From positions 151,501-215,500 of the forward strand of contig BROI01000001.1 in assembly GCA_027923505.1 (NCBI GenBank): DNA of 64,000 nucleotides, written 5' to 3'. The stretch is from Mayamaea pseudoterrestris (taxonomy: Eukaryota; Bacillariophyta; Bacillariophyceae; Sellaphorales; Sellaphoraceae). Made by a program: the position numbers and the translations under genes. Shown here in pieces: positions 29,312 through 38,724 of this stretch. Every line of letters starts with the position of its first letter. The stretch's first letter is position 1. The notes under the pieces are model-generated. The model made no database searches. It worked only from the letters and a program-made list of their open reading frames with translations, and had not been told where the DNA came from.

Positions 29312-30280
29312 TCAATTCGCCATATCGTAAAGTTTCAAGGCAAACTGCGTCAGAATAGAAAGCATGAGCATGACTGCCAGCAGCGTCGGCCCCGTGGTAT
29401 CTTCGTAAGGTCCCGGATGCCTCGTTCGAATCATCATGGCCCGTCGCTTGTACTGGTACATGCTATACAATATGAAGCAAATGGCAACGGGAAGCAAAAT
29501 GACGCCATATAGTTGCGACAGTGGATTGTTTGCCTGCGCAAAGGCCAAAATGGCAATGCTTCCACCGGCCAAAATGACGCTGAGATGCATCCATGCCAGA
29601 AAGGTTCGCTCGTTGGCAAAGAATACTGTGAAATGGTATAGATATAGCAATGTAGAGAAACATTTCGTAAGCAAGCAGTCGTCATCGCACAGGCCATCGA
29701 CTCTATCTACGGTATCGCGTCTTTCACTCCACTCCACAATCCTCCTTACCTTTTGGTTCCACTTTAATGGGAGCCTTTCGTGTCTTGACAAGTGTTCCAA
29801 TGTCTCCATATTTTCGGTCACTCGTCAAGGCGTTACTATTTCGCTTGTTGCTTCCTCCTCCAAACAGTTTGGTCCAAATGCCTGGCTGCTGCTTACTACC
29901 ACTACCATCAGTTCCATTGACGACGCGATTCGTGGGAACCTTGCGAATCGCTTGCGCCGGGCTTTTCTATGAAGCAATAGAAAGAAGAATGCAGTTAGTC
30001 AATGTGTGATTCTATCGAGCGATTCTCCGTCCTTCCGTGTTCTCTCACGCCCACGAGTCTTGATCAGAATCGACCCAGTTCCATTAAAATCACCATAGAC
30101 TTCTCAACATACCAACGGCTCCAAGACGCGCGGCGCAAACTCCTCCTCGGAGGCACCTTCCGGCAAGCCTTCCACCTCTCGCTCGTTGGTGGTGCTTGTG
30201 GCGCGGTTCAAAAAGTACCACTGCTTGCTGCCATTGTCGTTGCTCGTCGGCGATAGAAGACGACTCGACTCGTTTGGCAT
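29312..30280 (-). CDS. VTC1: VTC1-like DUF202 membrane protein, three exons
   Basis: Three exons: 30280-30113 (56 codons, donor GTATGT), 29966-29750 (acceptor after a long pyrimidine run ending CATAG; donor GTAAGG) and 29625-29312. Joined, they give about 232 residues. The C-terminal DUF202 domain is typical of Vtc1, a subunit of the vacuolar transporter chaperone complex that makes and moves polyphosphate. KVEPKVFFANERTFLAWMH leads into three membrane helices (SVILAGGSIAILAFA; LYGVILLPVAICFILYSMY; LLAVMLMLSILTQFALKLY), with YKRRAMMIRTRHPGPYEDTTGP between helices 2 and 3. The N-terminal exon adds a Ser/Glu-rich tail (MPNESSRLLSPTSN, EVEGLPEGASEEEFAP) that yeast Vtc1 (about 130 residues) lacks. 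No SPX or catalytic domain is present, as expected for Vtc1. The single-exon frame 29312-29821 is a truncated reading of this gene. Confidence 0.88.
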
Positions 30281-30729
30281 GTTGTATTGTTACTTGTGTA
30301 ACAGCAAATACTGTTTTAGAAGTCTTTTACAACTGTTGTTTGTCGAAAAAGGCAGCAAACAGCAACAAGGTGCAGTTGCGCGGTTGTGGAGGGAGGCGCG
30401 CGCTCAGATTCGCCGCCGAATCTGTATGAACCTGAAACCTTAATTGAACCTTGAACCTTAACTGAGATTGACCGTCCGACGGACAGACGAGACCGGTCAG
30501 ACTTTGTGTCAAAGCGCGCGCCAGCCAATCCCAACGGTCAACGAAACGCACCGGTTAACGCACCGCGACGAAGAACAAAGCATCATCCAAGCAGCTTGCT
30601 TGCGACAATCCGCATCACCTCCCAAAGAAGGAATTGCAGGCAAGAATAAGAGAGGAGAATTTACGGTTCACAATCTATTAATAAAGCCTGCTTGACGACA
30701 ATCTATTAATAAAGCCTGCTTGACGAATC
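30281..30729. promoter_or_regulatory. Divergent promoter, VTC1-like / PH-RelA gene
   Basis: A 449-bp interval between two divergent starts. It contains short degenerate runs of the type AACCTTAATTGAACCTTGAACC around 30433-30465 and, at its right end, a 28-bp tandem duplication. No coding frame is supported. Confidence 0.45.
30670..30725 (+). repeat. 28-bp perfect tandem duplication in 5' leader
   Basis: Two identical 28-bp units (30670-30697 and 30698-30725) directly abut each other and end 4 bp before the ATG at 30730. Each unit contains CTATTAATAAAGCCTGC. Confidence 0.9.
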
Positions 30730-33096
30730 ATGTCGGCGTTTAGTCCAGCGGCTGCAGCATCGTCTACAGCTGTCGCTGCCAATGAAACTGCGGACGTGAC
30801 ATCATCCATTGCTCCATCTCGCACTGCAGCAAAGGCGGCTGCGAATGGAACGTTACTGGAGGCTGCCTTTGTAGATCCTGCCTATACATGGCCGCCGCCA
30901 GAAGGTCAAGGCAAGAACGTTGTTGAACTGCGCGCGAGCTTGGTGGCGGCCTTGGCAGCTGGCGACAATGATGATGACGTTTCCGTCTTGACGACTGATT
31001 CACTCAAGGAGCGCATGAAGCTGCCACCCAAACCGCACGACTATTTCAAGTATACTTGGTGGAAGTGCTGCGGCGGTTCCGGTGTGGATACCATTGCCTT
31101 TCGATCCTACGAGCAGCGCAAAGCGGATGCACTCTTGGCGCGCAAGGAGTATGCAACGTTTTCCAAGCTTCGCGCCAAGCAGCATACTGGTCGTAACAAG
31201 TATACGTCTGTTCCGGAAGGTATTTTGGTTTATCGCCTCGACACCAGCAATCGTCTGCTGCAGCTCTTGTCCAGTCCGCATCCAAAGACGGATCTAGCGA
31301 CGCTCGTGACAACCATGACCATTGTCCGAGCGGCGCCGTCGAACGACTCTTCGCGACGCGGATTGACACTCACGGGTCAGGATGGCAAGTCGGTTACCTT
31401 GATTGCCTGCGAGCAGCGCACGGCCACGGCGTGGTTGGAAGCCATGAGTCTCATGGCGGCCAAGACCAAGTGGAGCGTGTTGCGAAACAAGGGTGGGGTG
31501 AGTAATACAGTAATGTGGCAGTCTCTTGCAATGATTCAATGCATGTCTCATATATTTGTATCTTCAATCAATCATTAGGCAATCAAAAGTCTTTGGCACA
31601 AGGAGAAGCTCAGTGACGATGACTTGGAGGAGATTGAAGGCTCCTATCTCAACCTTGCAAACTACAGCAACAAGCTCATTCGCACGGGTGCACTTGGTCA
31701 CAAGAAGGGCTCGAGCGGCGCCGGAAACATTTACTACTCCATGGAACGCGTCGAACACGCTAACGACGATGAGCAGGAAGCGGAGGCGTTGGAGGCGATT
31801 GCCAAGCGCCGCGCCGTCATCAAGGACAGCTGGGACTTTTATCGCATGATTTGCAGTCTTTTGCGTGACCGCAACAAGTACAATGAAGCCTTTCGTCGCG
31901 TGCAGCTTGATCCAGTCTATCCATACTTGAATTCCATGACTGGACTCAATGATCCTGGTGATGTTGGTTATGAGAATCCAGACAAGGCTGTCATGCAAAA
32001 CGACTTGGCCATTTATGCGAAAATGAGCAAGACGCAAGTGGCCAAGCATCTAGTGGCACAAGCGGAAGGAGCCATGGCAAGTCTTGTTGACATTTGCAAG
32101 GCTTTGGCGGGAAGCTTGGGCATGGAGGAGGTTGGGATTGGTCCAATCAAGGAACCAGAGGCGGCTCTTCGAAAGGCGGAGAAGAAGTATGACGGCGACT
32201 TGCTCAAGGTGACGGACTATTGTCGGGCACTGCTAGTCGTCAAGGATCTTCCCAGTCTCTTGGCGTTGCTGGAACTGGCGAGGGACTCGTTTGGTCCTCT
32301 CATTCGACGCGTCAAACTGTCCTCGCTGAAGGAAGCCCACAAGGCGAAACCGGGTGGCTATCGCGACTGTATCATCAATGTTGAACTCAAGGGCCACATT
32401 TGCGAAATTCAGGTGCACCTTTGGCCCATGTGGATTGTTTGCGGCGTTGACGGCTTTCGCCACTATCGTCACTGCGTCGAATACAAGACTGACACCTTTG
32501 ACGATGTGTACGACGCCCTCGATGGTCTGGATCGCAAGACCATGGCGGAATTGATTCTCATGGCGGAGGAGGCTGTCGCTGAAACGCCATTGAGCAACTT
32601 GGAATGGTACCATGAAAAATATATACTTGATTATTTCGCCGAGGCTGGCCTGTTTATGAAGCACGGCCTGGACGTTTGGGCCGAGTTAATCTTTCGCCAG
32701 CTCATCAAGCTCCGCATTGAAGCTCCTGATATTGGACCGGATCATCACGAGACAATTGTCCTCTACAAGTATCTGGCCACGACGCTTCGAGCCCAAAACA
32801 AGTACGAGGAGGCCAAGGAGATACAAGCTCGCGTCAAGGCTTCGGAAACGGCCAAGAGTAAGGAAAAGAAGCAAGCGGAGCAGTCCATTTTCGAGTCAAT
32901 CTTGAATGCACCGGCGGAAGCCTTTGACATGATCCTGGACCCGAATCGCAAGGATCGCGAAGATGAGCAAAAGCTTCGCAAGGATGTCAAGGCGAGCAAG
33001 AAGCGCTGGCGCATGATTCGGGCGGAACGATTTGCCTTTTTGGATGCCGGCGCGGTTGGATCCAAAACGTCGGAAGAGAAGAAGACGTCCCGATAG
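30730..33096 (+). CDS. PH-like / RelA-SpoT-like / TPR protein
   Basis: Exons 30730-31497 and 31579-33096, joined across an 81-bp phase-0 intron (GTGAGT...CATTAG), give 761 residues. Residues about 150-245 form a PH-like module (HDYFKYTWWKCCGG; YTSVPEGILVYRL; GLTLTGQDGKSVTLIACEQRTATAWLEAMSLM). The central part (about 420-540) resembles a RelA/SpoT-type nucleotidyltransferase fold: KVTDYCRALLVVKDL, and GGYRDCIINVELKGHICEIQVHL with the family's G-Y-R-D and E-I-Q-x-H-L motifs. A helical C-terminus (about 600-670, HETIVLYKYLATTLRAQNKYEEAKEI) is like one or two kinesin-light-chain TPR units, followed by a basic tail. RelA/SpoT-like domains of this kind occur in algal multidomain proteins. I cannot tell whether this one makes (p)ppGpp. 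No plastid leader is visible. Confidence 0.75.
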
Positions 33097-33297
33097 AGAC
33101 GAAGAGGTTCTGTCAACTACAGTCGTACTCTGTTAATTTGTGCTAGTGTAATACATAATATTCAGTTGAGAACTTTATATTGTTATGTACCATTATCTAA
33201 TACCTTAAAATCGATAAACCATGACCCAGTGTGACTGCAGGCGGATGCGGCGGATAGCATTATTCTGGTCGAAATTTGTAAGGTCCGTTAATACTAA

Positions 33298-34479
33298 TCA
33301 TGGGGGTACAGCCTTGGAAAATTGCGACGGTTGATAATCAAGACCCTTCATCCACGGAATCATTGAGGCATGCACCAGCTCCGGCGCCTCATCGTGTGGG
33401 CAATGTCCAACGTTTGGCAATACTTCGAGTCGAAAGTCTACATGCTCGGCAATATAATTGTGAAACAGACTGCCTGGATGCTTGCCAGCATCGACTGGCG
33501 TCCATGGATCGGCCCCGCCCCAAAGAGCAAGTATGGGACACTGAATGTTTGGCAATATTGATTCCGGCGTTGGACCTGGTGGTCCAGCAAACGTTTTGAG
33601 AAAGACTTGCTCGGCGTGCTCGTCATCCGACGGTTTCACTAAAATCTCCAGCAGCTCCTCGTCAACATTGGCGACGTTTCGATAGACTCCTTGTGTCGTC
33701 AGTATGCTCCTTACATTCTCCCTCGTCTTGAAGTCGGCAAAGAAACGACCACCTAGTTGAGGACCAAGCATTACCTTTTGCACAAAAAACAAAATGGGTT
33801 GCAAGTAGACTGGAACATCCTCGTAGCGAAAGCCCGTCATGCCGCCAGCGCAGTTGAGCAGAACAATTCCTCGAATGTACTCTGGAATGCGTTCCGTCAC
33901 GCGGAGACTGCACAAGCCGCCAATACTATTGCCAGCAATAATCCATGGCTTATTCGTGTGCATGGCTTGCATAAAGTCAACAATGAGTGACGCAAACAAG
34001 TCGATCGAGTAGGCTGCGTTAGGCGGCTTGTCGCTGGCACCAAAGCCAAGCAAGTCAATCGCGTAGACTCGATATCCTTCCGTTACCAGCGCTGGAAACT
34101 GGAAGCGAAAGTGATTCACATTGGCTCCAAACCCATGAATCAATAATATGGGAGGTCCGTCAATGGGACCTTCGACGCGATAGTTGATATTGTAGCGATG
34201 TTGATCGTCGCTGCAATCCCAAACAAATGTTTCATAGTTTCGTCGTACCCCTAACAGACCAATTAGAAAAGCATTCCAACCAGGGCTTAGTTTCGTTTCG
34301 TCGTCCTGGTCTCGACTCGGAGTCGTCGCGAATCGTTGCGACGAAGAAGGAGAAGCTTCGCTGACTCGAAAACGAGCCGTCGACGAGGGCGAAAACGCCG
34401 GCAAACGAAAGGCTGCGACGCTGAAGATCGAGCTAATCACGACCAAAATAGTCATTAGTCGACTCGATAGCGATACCAT
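33298..34479 (-). CDS. Plastid-targeted alpha/beta hydrolase
   Basis: Intronless, 393 residues. Signal peptide MVSLSSRLMTILVVISSIFSVAA is followed directly by F-R-L-P and a Ser/Arg/Thr-rich stretch. That is the A-F context (ASAFAP-type) used for import into secondary red plastids. The hydrolase fold begins near residue 80: LLIHGFGANVNHFRFQ (oxyanion HG), YRVYAIDLLGFGASDKP, nucleophile elbow G-N-S-I-G-G with the catalytic Ser, LALWGGADPWTP with the acid residue, and VGHCPHDEAPE with the catalytic His. All three catalytic residues are present. Relatives in plants and cyanobacteria include chloroplast pheophytinase-like and other small-molecule hydrolases; substrate is not decidable here. The protein supports a photosynthetic stramenopile host. 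Confidence 0.88.
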   Translation of the reverse strand: MVSLSSRLMTILVVISSIFSVAAFRLPAFSPSSTARFRVSEASPSSSQRFATTPSRDQDDETKLSPGWNAFLIGLLGVRRNYETFVWDCSDDQHRYNINYRVEGPIDGPPILLIHGFGANVNHFRFQFPALVTEGYRVYAIDLLGFGASDKPPNAAYSIDLFASLIVDFMQAMHTNKPWIIAGNSIGGLCSLRVTERIPEYIRGIVLLNCAGGMTGFRYEDVPVYLQPILFFVQKVMLGPQLGGRFFADFKTRENVRSILTTQGVYRNVANVDEELLEILVKPSDDEHAEQVFLKTFAGPPGPTPESILPNIQCPILALWGGADPWTPVDAGKHPGSLFHNYIAEHVDFRLEVLPNVGHCPHDEAPELVHASMIPWMKGLDYQPSQFSKAVPP

Positions 34480-34977
34480 GATTTAAAACGCCAGTGTTGG
34501 TTTTTAGCTGGTATAATGTGGACGTTTGCAATGTGAAGTGCATGATCTTTTTGGATGCGGCGAACAGAATTTTAGTCGTAGTACGACGTGTGTGTGTCAC
34601 AGTGGTTCAGACCAAAATGACTTTCACAATCTACTCGAGTATCAAGCAAGACCGGAATTCCTTAACATGTACACTACAAGTCATAGTCGAACACTCTGAC
34701 ACGACTGACAATGACCGACTGACCGCGCGACGGCGCGGCGACGTGTTGGATGCGAAAAAGTCCGAGACAAGTCAAGACCATCGCTGCAGCAAAGAATGAT
34801 AACAGCAAAAAAGTCTGATTGCATATACATATCGACAACTGGGCTGTATCGTACGTAAGGCCGGAGTTTGTGTGTGTCGCCGATGGACAATACATTTTAC
34901 GACTAAATGCTCTTGTCGCTCACTTGCTAGTAATTGCTAATTGAACATCTCATTGCCTTGTTACTCCTTGCAGCAGC
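34480..34977. promoter_or_regulatory. Divergent interval, plastid hydrolase / W-K-P family gene
   Basis: A 498-bp interval between two divergent starts with CAAAATGAC at 34613-34621 and the GC-rich 10-mer at 34731-34740. No gene is supported inside it. Confidence 0.45.
34731..34740 (+). promoter_or_regulatory. CGGCGCGGCG promoter 10-mer (copy 2)
   Basis: Part of a 17-bp block identical to the copy upstream of the nucleotide-sugar transporter (CGCGA before and AC after the 10-mer). Confidence 0.4.
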
Positions 34978-36873
34978 ATGACGGAAACGACTCCGATGAA
35001 TGAAACCACTGGCGCTGCGGACGCAGACATGAACGCCATGCCGATTGACGATTTGCTGGAAGCCATTCGACAAAAGCGAGAAACGCTGCAGGTTTTGAAA
35101 TCGGATATGGAACATGGCGGCGGCGAGCCCATCAAGGAGCAGCAGCAGCAACCAGATTTTGAAGAGCAAACGACCCATTGTATTGCGACGGAGTCGCCGA
35201 TGGAAGACAATGCAGCTATTTCTTCATCTGACTGCAATCACACCAACGAGTCAAAAATTGTAGGGCAGGAGCAGGAGGATGACGACGATGAAGAGGAGGA
35301 GGAAGAAGTGATTGAGGAAGTTAGCGTCTGCACGGCTGATCTTGGACCAGAGGACGACCTCAGCTATCAAGAGGTTTGGGAGGAGGAAATTATTGAAGAT
35401 GACGACGAAGATGAGCCGTTTCTGTACGAGGACGTGGGGTCTGCTGCCTTGAGGCCTGTTGTAGTCGAAGGAATGGCCCTGCAGGAAGCCCAAGCTGTGG
35501 ACGCTAACGATATCACGGAGGATTTTTACGATGAGGAGGAAGTCACGGAGTCGCAAGCGGAAGATGCAATGGATCCAGTTGTCATCAAAGAGTCTATGCC
35601 GGTGCACGAGGAGCCATCAGTCAGCAAGACGAAAGAGACTCCTTCTTCTGTGCCGATTGTTACTGTCTCGGAGGCGCCTGCTCCTACGCCTCCAGTTGTT
35701 GCAGCAATTCCGGCTCCGCTCATCGCCGTCCCGACGATGGTTACAGTGACACCTCCAGCGGAAGATGTCGCGATGGCACAGCATGCTCCAATCATTGAAA
35801 AGCGAAAGGAGCGATACAACAAGCTTGGAAATCGCTTAAAGAACATTTGGAAGCCTCCCAATGCGCTTGTTTCGACCGGAGCTTTGTCTGATGAACCCAA
35901 CGCAGCGTCAGTGGACCCAGCAATTGATGATGATAACGCAGACACTGTCGCCACCGACAACGAGACGAACGAGCAACCCGAGATTGCTGCTCCATCGCAA
36001 CCTGTGCCAACGACTCCTGCCGAAACGCCGCAAAAGAAAGTACCTTCACGGCGGCAGAAATCATTTTCTAAAATGCTGGGTATTCGAGGACAACACGAAG
36101 CCAAGGAGGCCAAGGAGTCTGCTGCGGAAACGGAAGCACCAGTATCTTTGACCGACGACAATCCTCGTCCAAAGGTTGCACCGCCAAAGCGGCAAAAGTC
36201 TCTATCCAAACTCCTGGGAGGCGGGCGTCAAAAGTCACTGACTAAGCAAGACGCCATGACTGCAGTCGTTAAAAGCGACGAGAAGGTCAAGCCGGCGCCG
36301 CGAAGACAAAAGTCCTTTTCGAAAATGCTTTCAAACCTACGCCAAACATCTGATCCAGACAAGAAGAAGGTTCGAAAGCTGGTAGCCGTCCGCCAAGTTT
36401 CCAACAAGTCTGATATGGAAGCCGGCGTTATTACGGAACAGACCGTCACGACGACTGAAGAGCAAGCGACTTTACCCACCGTATCACATACCGAACGCGC
36501 ACCTGAAGAGGAAAAGATCACGGTCAAATCGTCCACTCGCATCGTGGATGGCAAGGCGGTGACGACAACTACCAAGACAACCTGGCGCGTACCCCGGCAA
36601 GGTAGCGACAAGCAGGATGAATCGGATTCCACCTCGGTCACTCAAGTTTCTACTGGTAGCCCAGTCTCAGTGACGCCAGCCAAGGCTCGTGTCTTCAGTG
36701 GCTACGTTCCCAATTCGCCAATGACTCCGACTCGAGCAACTCCCAATCGGGTCGCAGGGCACATTCCACCTCCGTCTCCTAGCAGCGATATTGGATGGAG
36801 CAAGCCGGAATGGACAAAGCCGGTCTTGCGCAAGACGAAAATGGGTGATGCCATTCGAGCGGGTGAAAAGTAG
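34978..36873 (+). CDS. Acidic protein with RQKS motifs and a C-terminal W-K-P unit
   Basis: Intronless, 631 residues. The N-terminal half is acidic, with E/D runs and aromatic/aliphatic interruptions (EEVIEEVSVCTADL, VWEEEIIEDDDEDEPF). The middle is Pro/Ala/Val-rich. Residues about 355-460 hold three copies of a basic motif, R-R/K-Q-K-S-F/L-S-K-M/L-L, near 357 (RRQKSFSKMLG), 404 (KRQKSLSKLLG) and 441 (RRQKSFSKML), with a fourth partial RQKSL near 415. Each serine lies in a good basophilic-kinase context. A Thr/Val/Thr-rich block leads to the last 25 residues, which carry one family unit (IGWSKPEWTKPVLRKTKMGDAIRAGEK) without the GGIK end. Four adjacent genes (34978-42149) belong to the same family. 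Role unknown; scaffold or cytoskeleton-associated is a guess. Confidence 0.75.
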   Translation: MTETTPMNETTGAADADMNAMPIDDLLEAIRQKRETLQVLKSDMEHGGGEPIKEQQQQPDFEEQTTHCIATESPMEDNAAISSSDCNHTNESKIVGQEQEDDDDEEEEEEVIEEVSVCTADLGPEDDLSYQEVWEEEIIEDDDEDEPFLYEDVGSAALRPVVVEGMALQEAQAVDANDITEDFYDEEEVTESQAEDAMDPVVIKESMPVHEEPSVSKTKETPSSVPIVTVSEAPAPTPPVVAAIPAPLIAVPTMVTVTPPAEDVAMAQHAPIIEKRKERYNKLGNRLKNIWKPPNALVSTGALSDEPNAASVDPAIDDDNADTVATDNETNEQPEIAAPSQPVPTTPAETPQKKVPSRRQKSFSKMLGIRGQHEAKEAKESAAETEAPVSLTDDNPRPKVAPPKRQKSLSKLLGGGRQKSLTKQDAMTAVVKSDEKVKPAPRRQKSFSKMLSNLRQTSDPDKKKVRKLVAVRQVSNKSDMEAGVITEQTVTTTEEQATLPTVSHTERAPEEEKITVKSSTRIVDGKAVTTTTKTTWRVPRQGSDKQDESDSTSVTQVSTGSPVSVTPAKARVFSGYVPNSPMTPTRATPNRVAGHIPPPSPSSDIGWSKPEWTKPVLRKTKMGDAIRAGEK

Positions 36874-37002
36874 TTGAGAACGAGTAGTTGTTGTTCGTTA
36901 ATGTAGTTATATATTGAAATGCGAAATTTCTCCTACAATGTCCCATCTTACTGCTATAATTACTAAATGAGATATCTTCATATATAAACGAGCTAGAGTT
37001 TT

Positions 37003-38322
37003 TTAATCCACAGTTTTAATGCCGCCAATATCTCGTTCAAGTTTCGCGCCGCTCTTCAACGCATCCCCCTTGCCAGTGCCACGAAGCTTCGGGCCACCCT
37101 TTGCCCAGTCGGGCTTAGTCCAGCCAATATCCTTCTCTCCTTCAGCAATTTGCGACTTTTTCGTGGCGGGCATGTGCGGTAGGGTCGTAATTGGCTTGGC
37201 CAAAGAGTTGATGTCTGTGCCAGTCTTCTTCAGTACTGGCTTGAGAGCCCACGATGGTTTCTCCCAAGCGTATTCCTTCACTTCGGCACTGTCATCACCG
37301 CTTGGACCCGACCATTCGACTGGAGGTGCCTTGGGCGCCGCGTTTGCCGCCTGCGCTCGCTCATACGCTTCTTGTTCCTCGCGCTCCTTTGCTTCGGCGT
37401 CAGCCTTGGCCTTGGCGACAGCTAAGCGCTCGCGCTCCTTGGCAGCTGCAGCTTGTTCACGCTCCTTGGATGCCTTTGCTTCTCGTTCCTTAGATTCCGC
37501 CTCAATCTTGGCCTTGGTCGCGGCGATCTCTCGTTCAATGGCTTCAATTTCCTCGCGCTTGGCTTGAGCAAGTCGTTCATTGTTCAATCTGGCTTGCTCC
37601 TCCGCGTCGCGCGTCGCTTGTGCTGCAGCAGCTTCATCTGCTTTTAACTGCGCCTTGGCTTCTGCAAGCTTGCGGGCCTGCTCTTCTGCTTGTTGCTTGA
37701 CGCGACGCTCATGTTCCTCCGCCGCTCGCTGAGCGCGCTCCTCTGCCTCGCGAGTCAATCGCGCATCATCCGCCGCAGCTCGCTCCGCTTTCTCTTGCTC
37801 CGCCAATCGAAGCTTTTCCTGCGTTTCGCGAACGAGTCGTTCCTCTGCTTCCACCTTTTCTCGCTCGGCTTGCTTGATGGCATCCTGTTTCGCTTGCTCC
37901 TCCATGGCCGCCTTCTTTTGTTCCGTTCGCTCCTTGTACTTGAGTCGTCGTTCCTCGGAGTTGTCAGACTCGTCTCCGCTGTCGTCGTCATCGCTGCTGC
38001 TTGGATACTGCACGGGCGCGTTGAAGCTGAGGGATGACCCGTGCGCCCAAAACGAGTCGGCCCCGCCGTTATTGCGGAGTTCGGGCGGTTTGAGCTCATT
38101 GGGAATCTTGAGTGGAGGTGGAAGGGGACGCATGTCGACATCCACACGTTCATCTTCCTCATCGGTAGCAGCAGCAGCTTCCTCCTCCTCCTCGTCATCG
38201 CTGTCGTCACTGATTTCGACTTCCTCCACTTCGTATTCCTCCTCGGACTCGTCGGCCGAGTCTTCGTCGTACTCCTCCTCAATGATTTCCTCAATCACTT
38301 CTTCCGTTTCAGAGTCAGACAT
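37003..38322 (-). CDS. W-K-P family protein with long charged coiled coil
   Basis: Intronless, 439 residues from MSDSETEEVIEEI (codon 38322-38320); the frame is open 18 codons upstream. Very acidic start (residues 1-60), then a Pro-rich linker. A long Glu/Ala/Arg/Lys helix (about 140-330) reads as a single alpha helix or coiled coil (KLRLAEQEKAERAAADDARLTREA, and similar). The C-terminal 100 residues contain a unit YAWEKPSWALKPVLKKTGTDINSLAKPITTLPHMP and then IGWTKPDWAKGGPKLRGTGKGDALKSGAKLERDIGGIKTV. That last unit is nearly the same as the end of the 25964-27625 product. The coiled coil suggests oligomerisation or filament association; nothing points to an enzyme. Confidence 0.8.
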   Translation of the reverse strand: MSDSETEEVIEEIIEEEYDEDSADESEEEYEVEEVEISDDSDDEEEEEAAAATDEEDERVDVDMRPLPPPLKIPNELKPPELRNNGGADSFWAHGSSLSFNAPVQYPSSSDDDDSGDESDNSEERRLKYKERTEQKKAAMEEQAKQDAIKQAEREKVEAEERLVRETQEKLRLAEQEKAERAAADDARLTREAEERAQRAAEEHERRVKQQAEEQARKLAEAKAQLKADEAAAAQATRDAEEQARLNNERLAQAKREEIEAIEREIAATKAKIEAESKEREAKASKEREQAAAAKERERLAVAKAKADAEAKEREEQEAYERAQAANAAPKAPPVEWSGPSGDDSAEVKEYAWEKPSWALKPVLKKTGTDINSLAKPITTLPHMPATKKSQIAEGEKDIGWTKPDWAKGGPKLRGTGKGDALKSGAKLERDIGGIKTVD

Positions 38323-38724
38323 GGTAATGGATGTACGGTATGAATACAAGCTTGCAGTATGTTCAATTTGATGCAATGTGGGTCTTGCTTCTTCGAAATT
38401 TGAGACTCGTCAACGCGCGCTGGATGCCAACATAGATCAGAACCAGTGCGACTCAAATAGTCATTTTATGTTTTCTGGTCATTTTAGATGCCTAGATCCA
38501 AATAACGCCAAATAAGGTTAAGTCATTCTGAGTCATGCGGCCTAATTCGTCAAGAATGTCAATGCTGTTTCAACACGACTGCATGATCGCGGAGTTCCAA
38601 CCAGTGACTCGCTGTCACGTATCCAAGCCATCAACCACACCAACCTTCATCTCCACCATCGCAGTGATCGACAAGGACGCAAAAGCGCAAAAGAGTTGAT
38701 ACAGTAAACAACTAATTTGCAAGC
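38323..38724. promoter_or_regulatory. Divergent interval between two W-K-P family genes
   Basis: About 400 bp between two family genes. It contains two AAAATGAC sites in reverse orientation (38460-38467 and 38479-38486) and a TGACTCA-like site near 38533-38541. These recur in the other family intervals. Confidence 0.4.

Noticed and set aside
29312-29821. Reading VTC1 as a single-exon 169-codon protein
   Set aside because: The N-terminal part of that frame is intron sequence; the conserved KVEPKVFFANERT join appears only after splicing.
35526-36209. 227-codon Ser/Gly-rich minus-strand frame
   Set aside because: Antisense shadow of the acidic family gene at 34978-36873.
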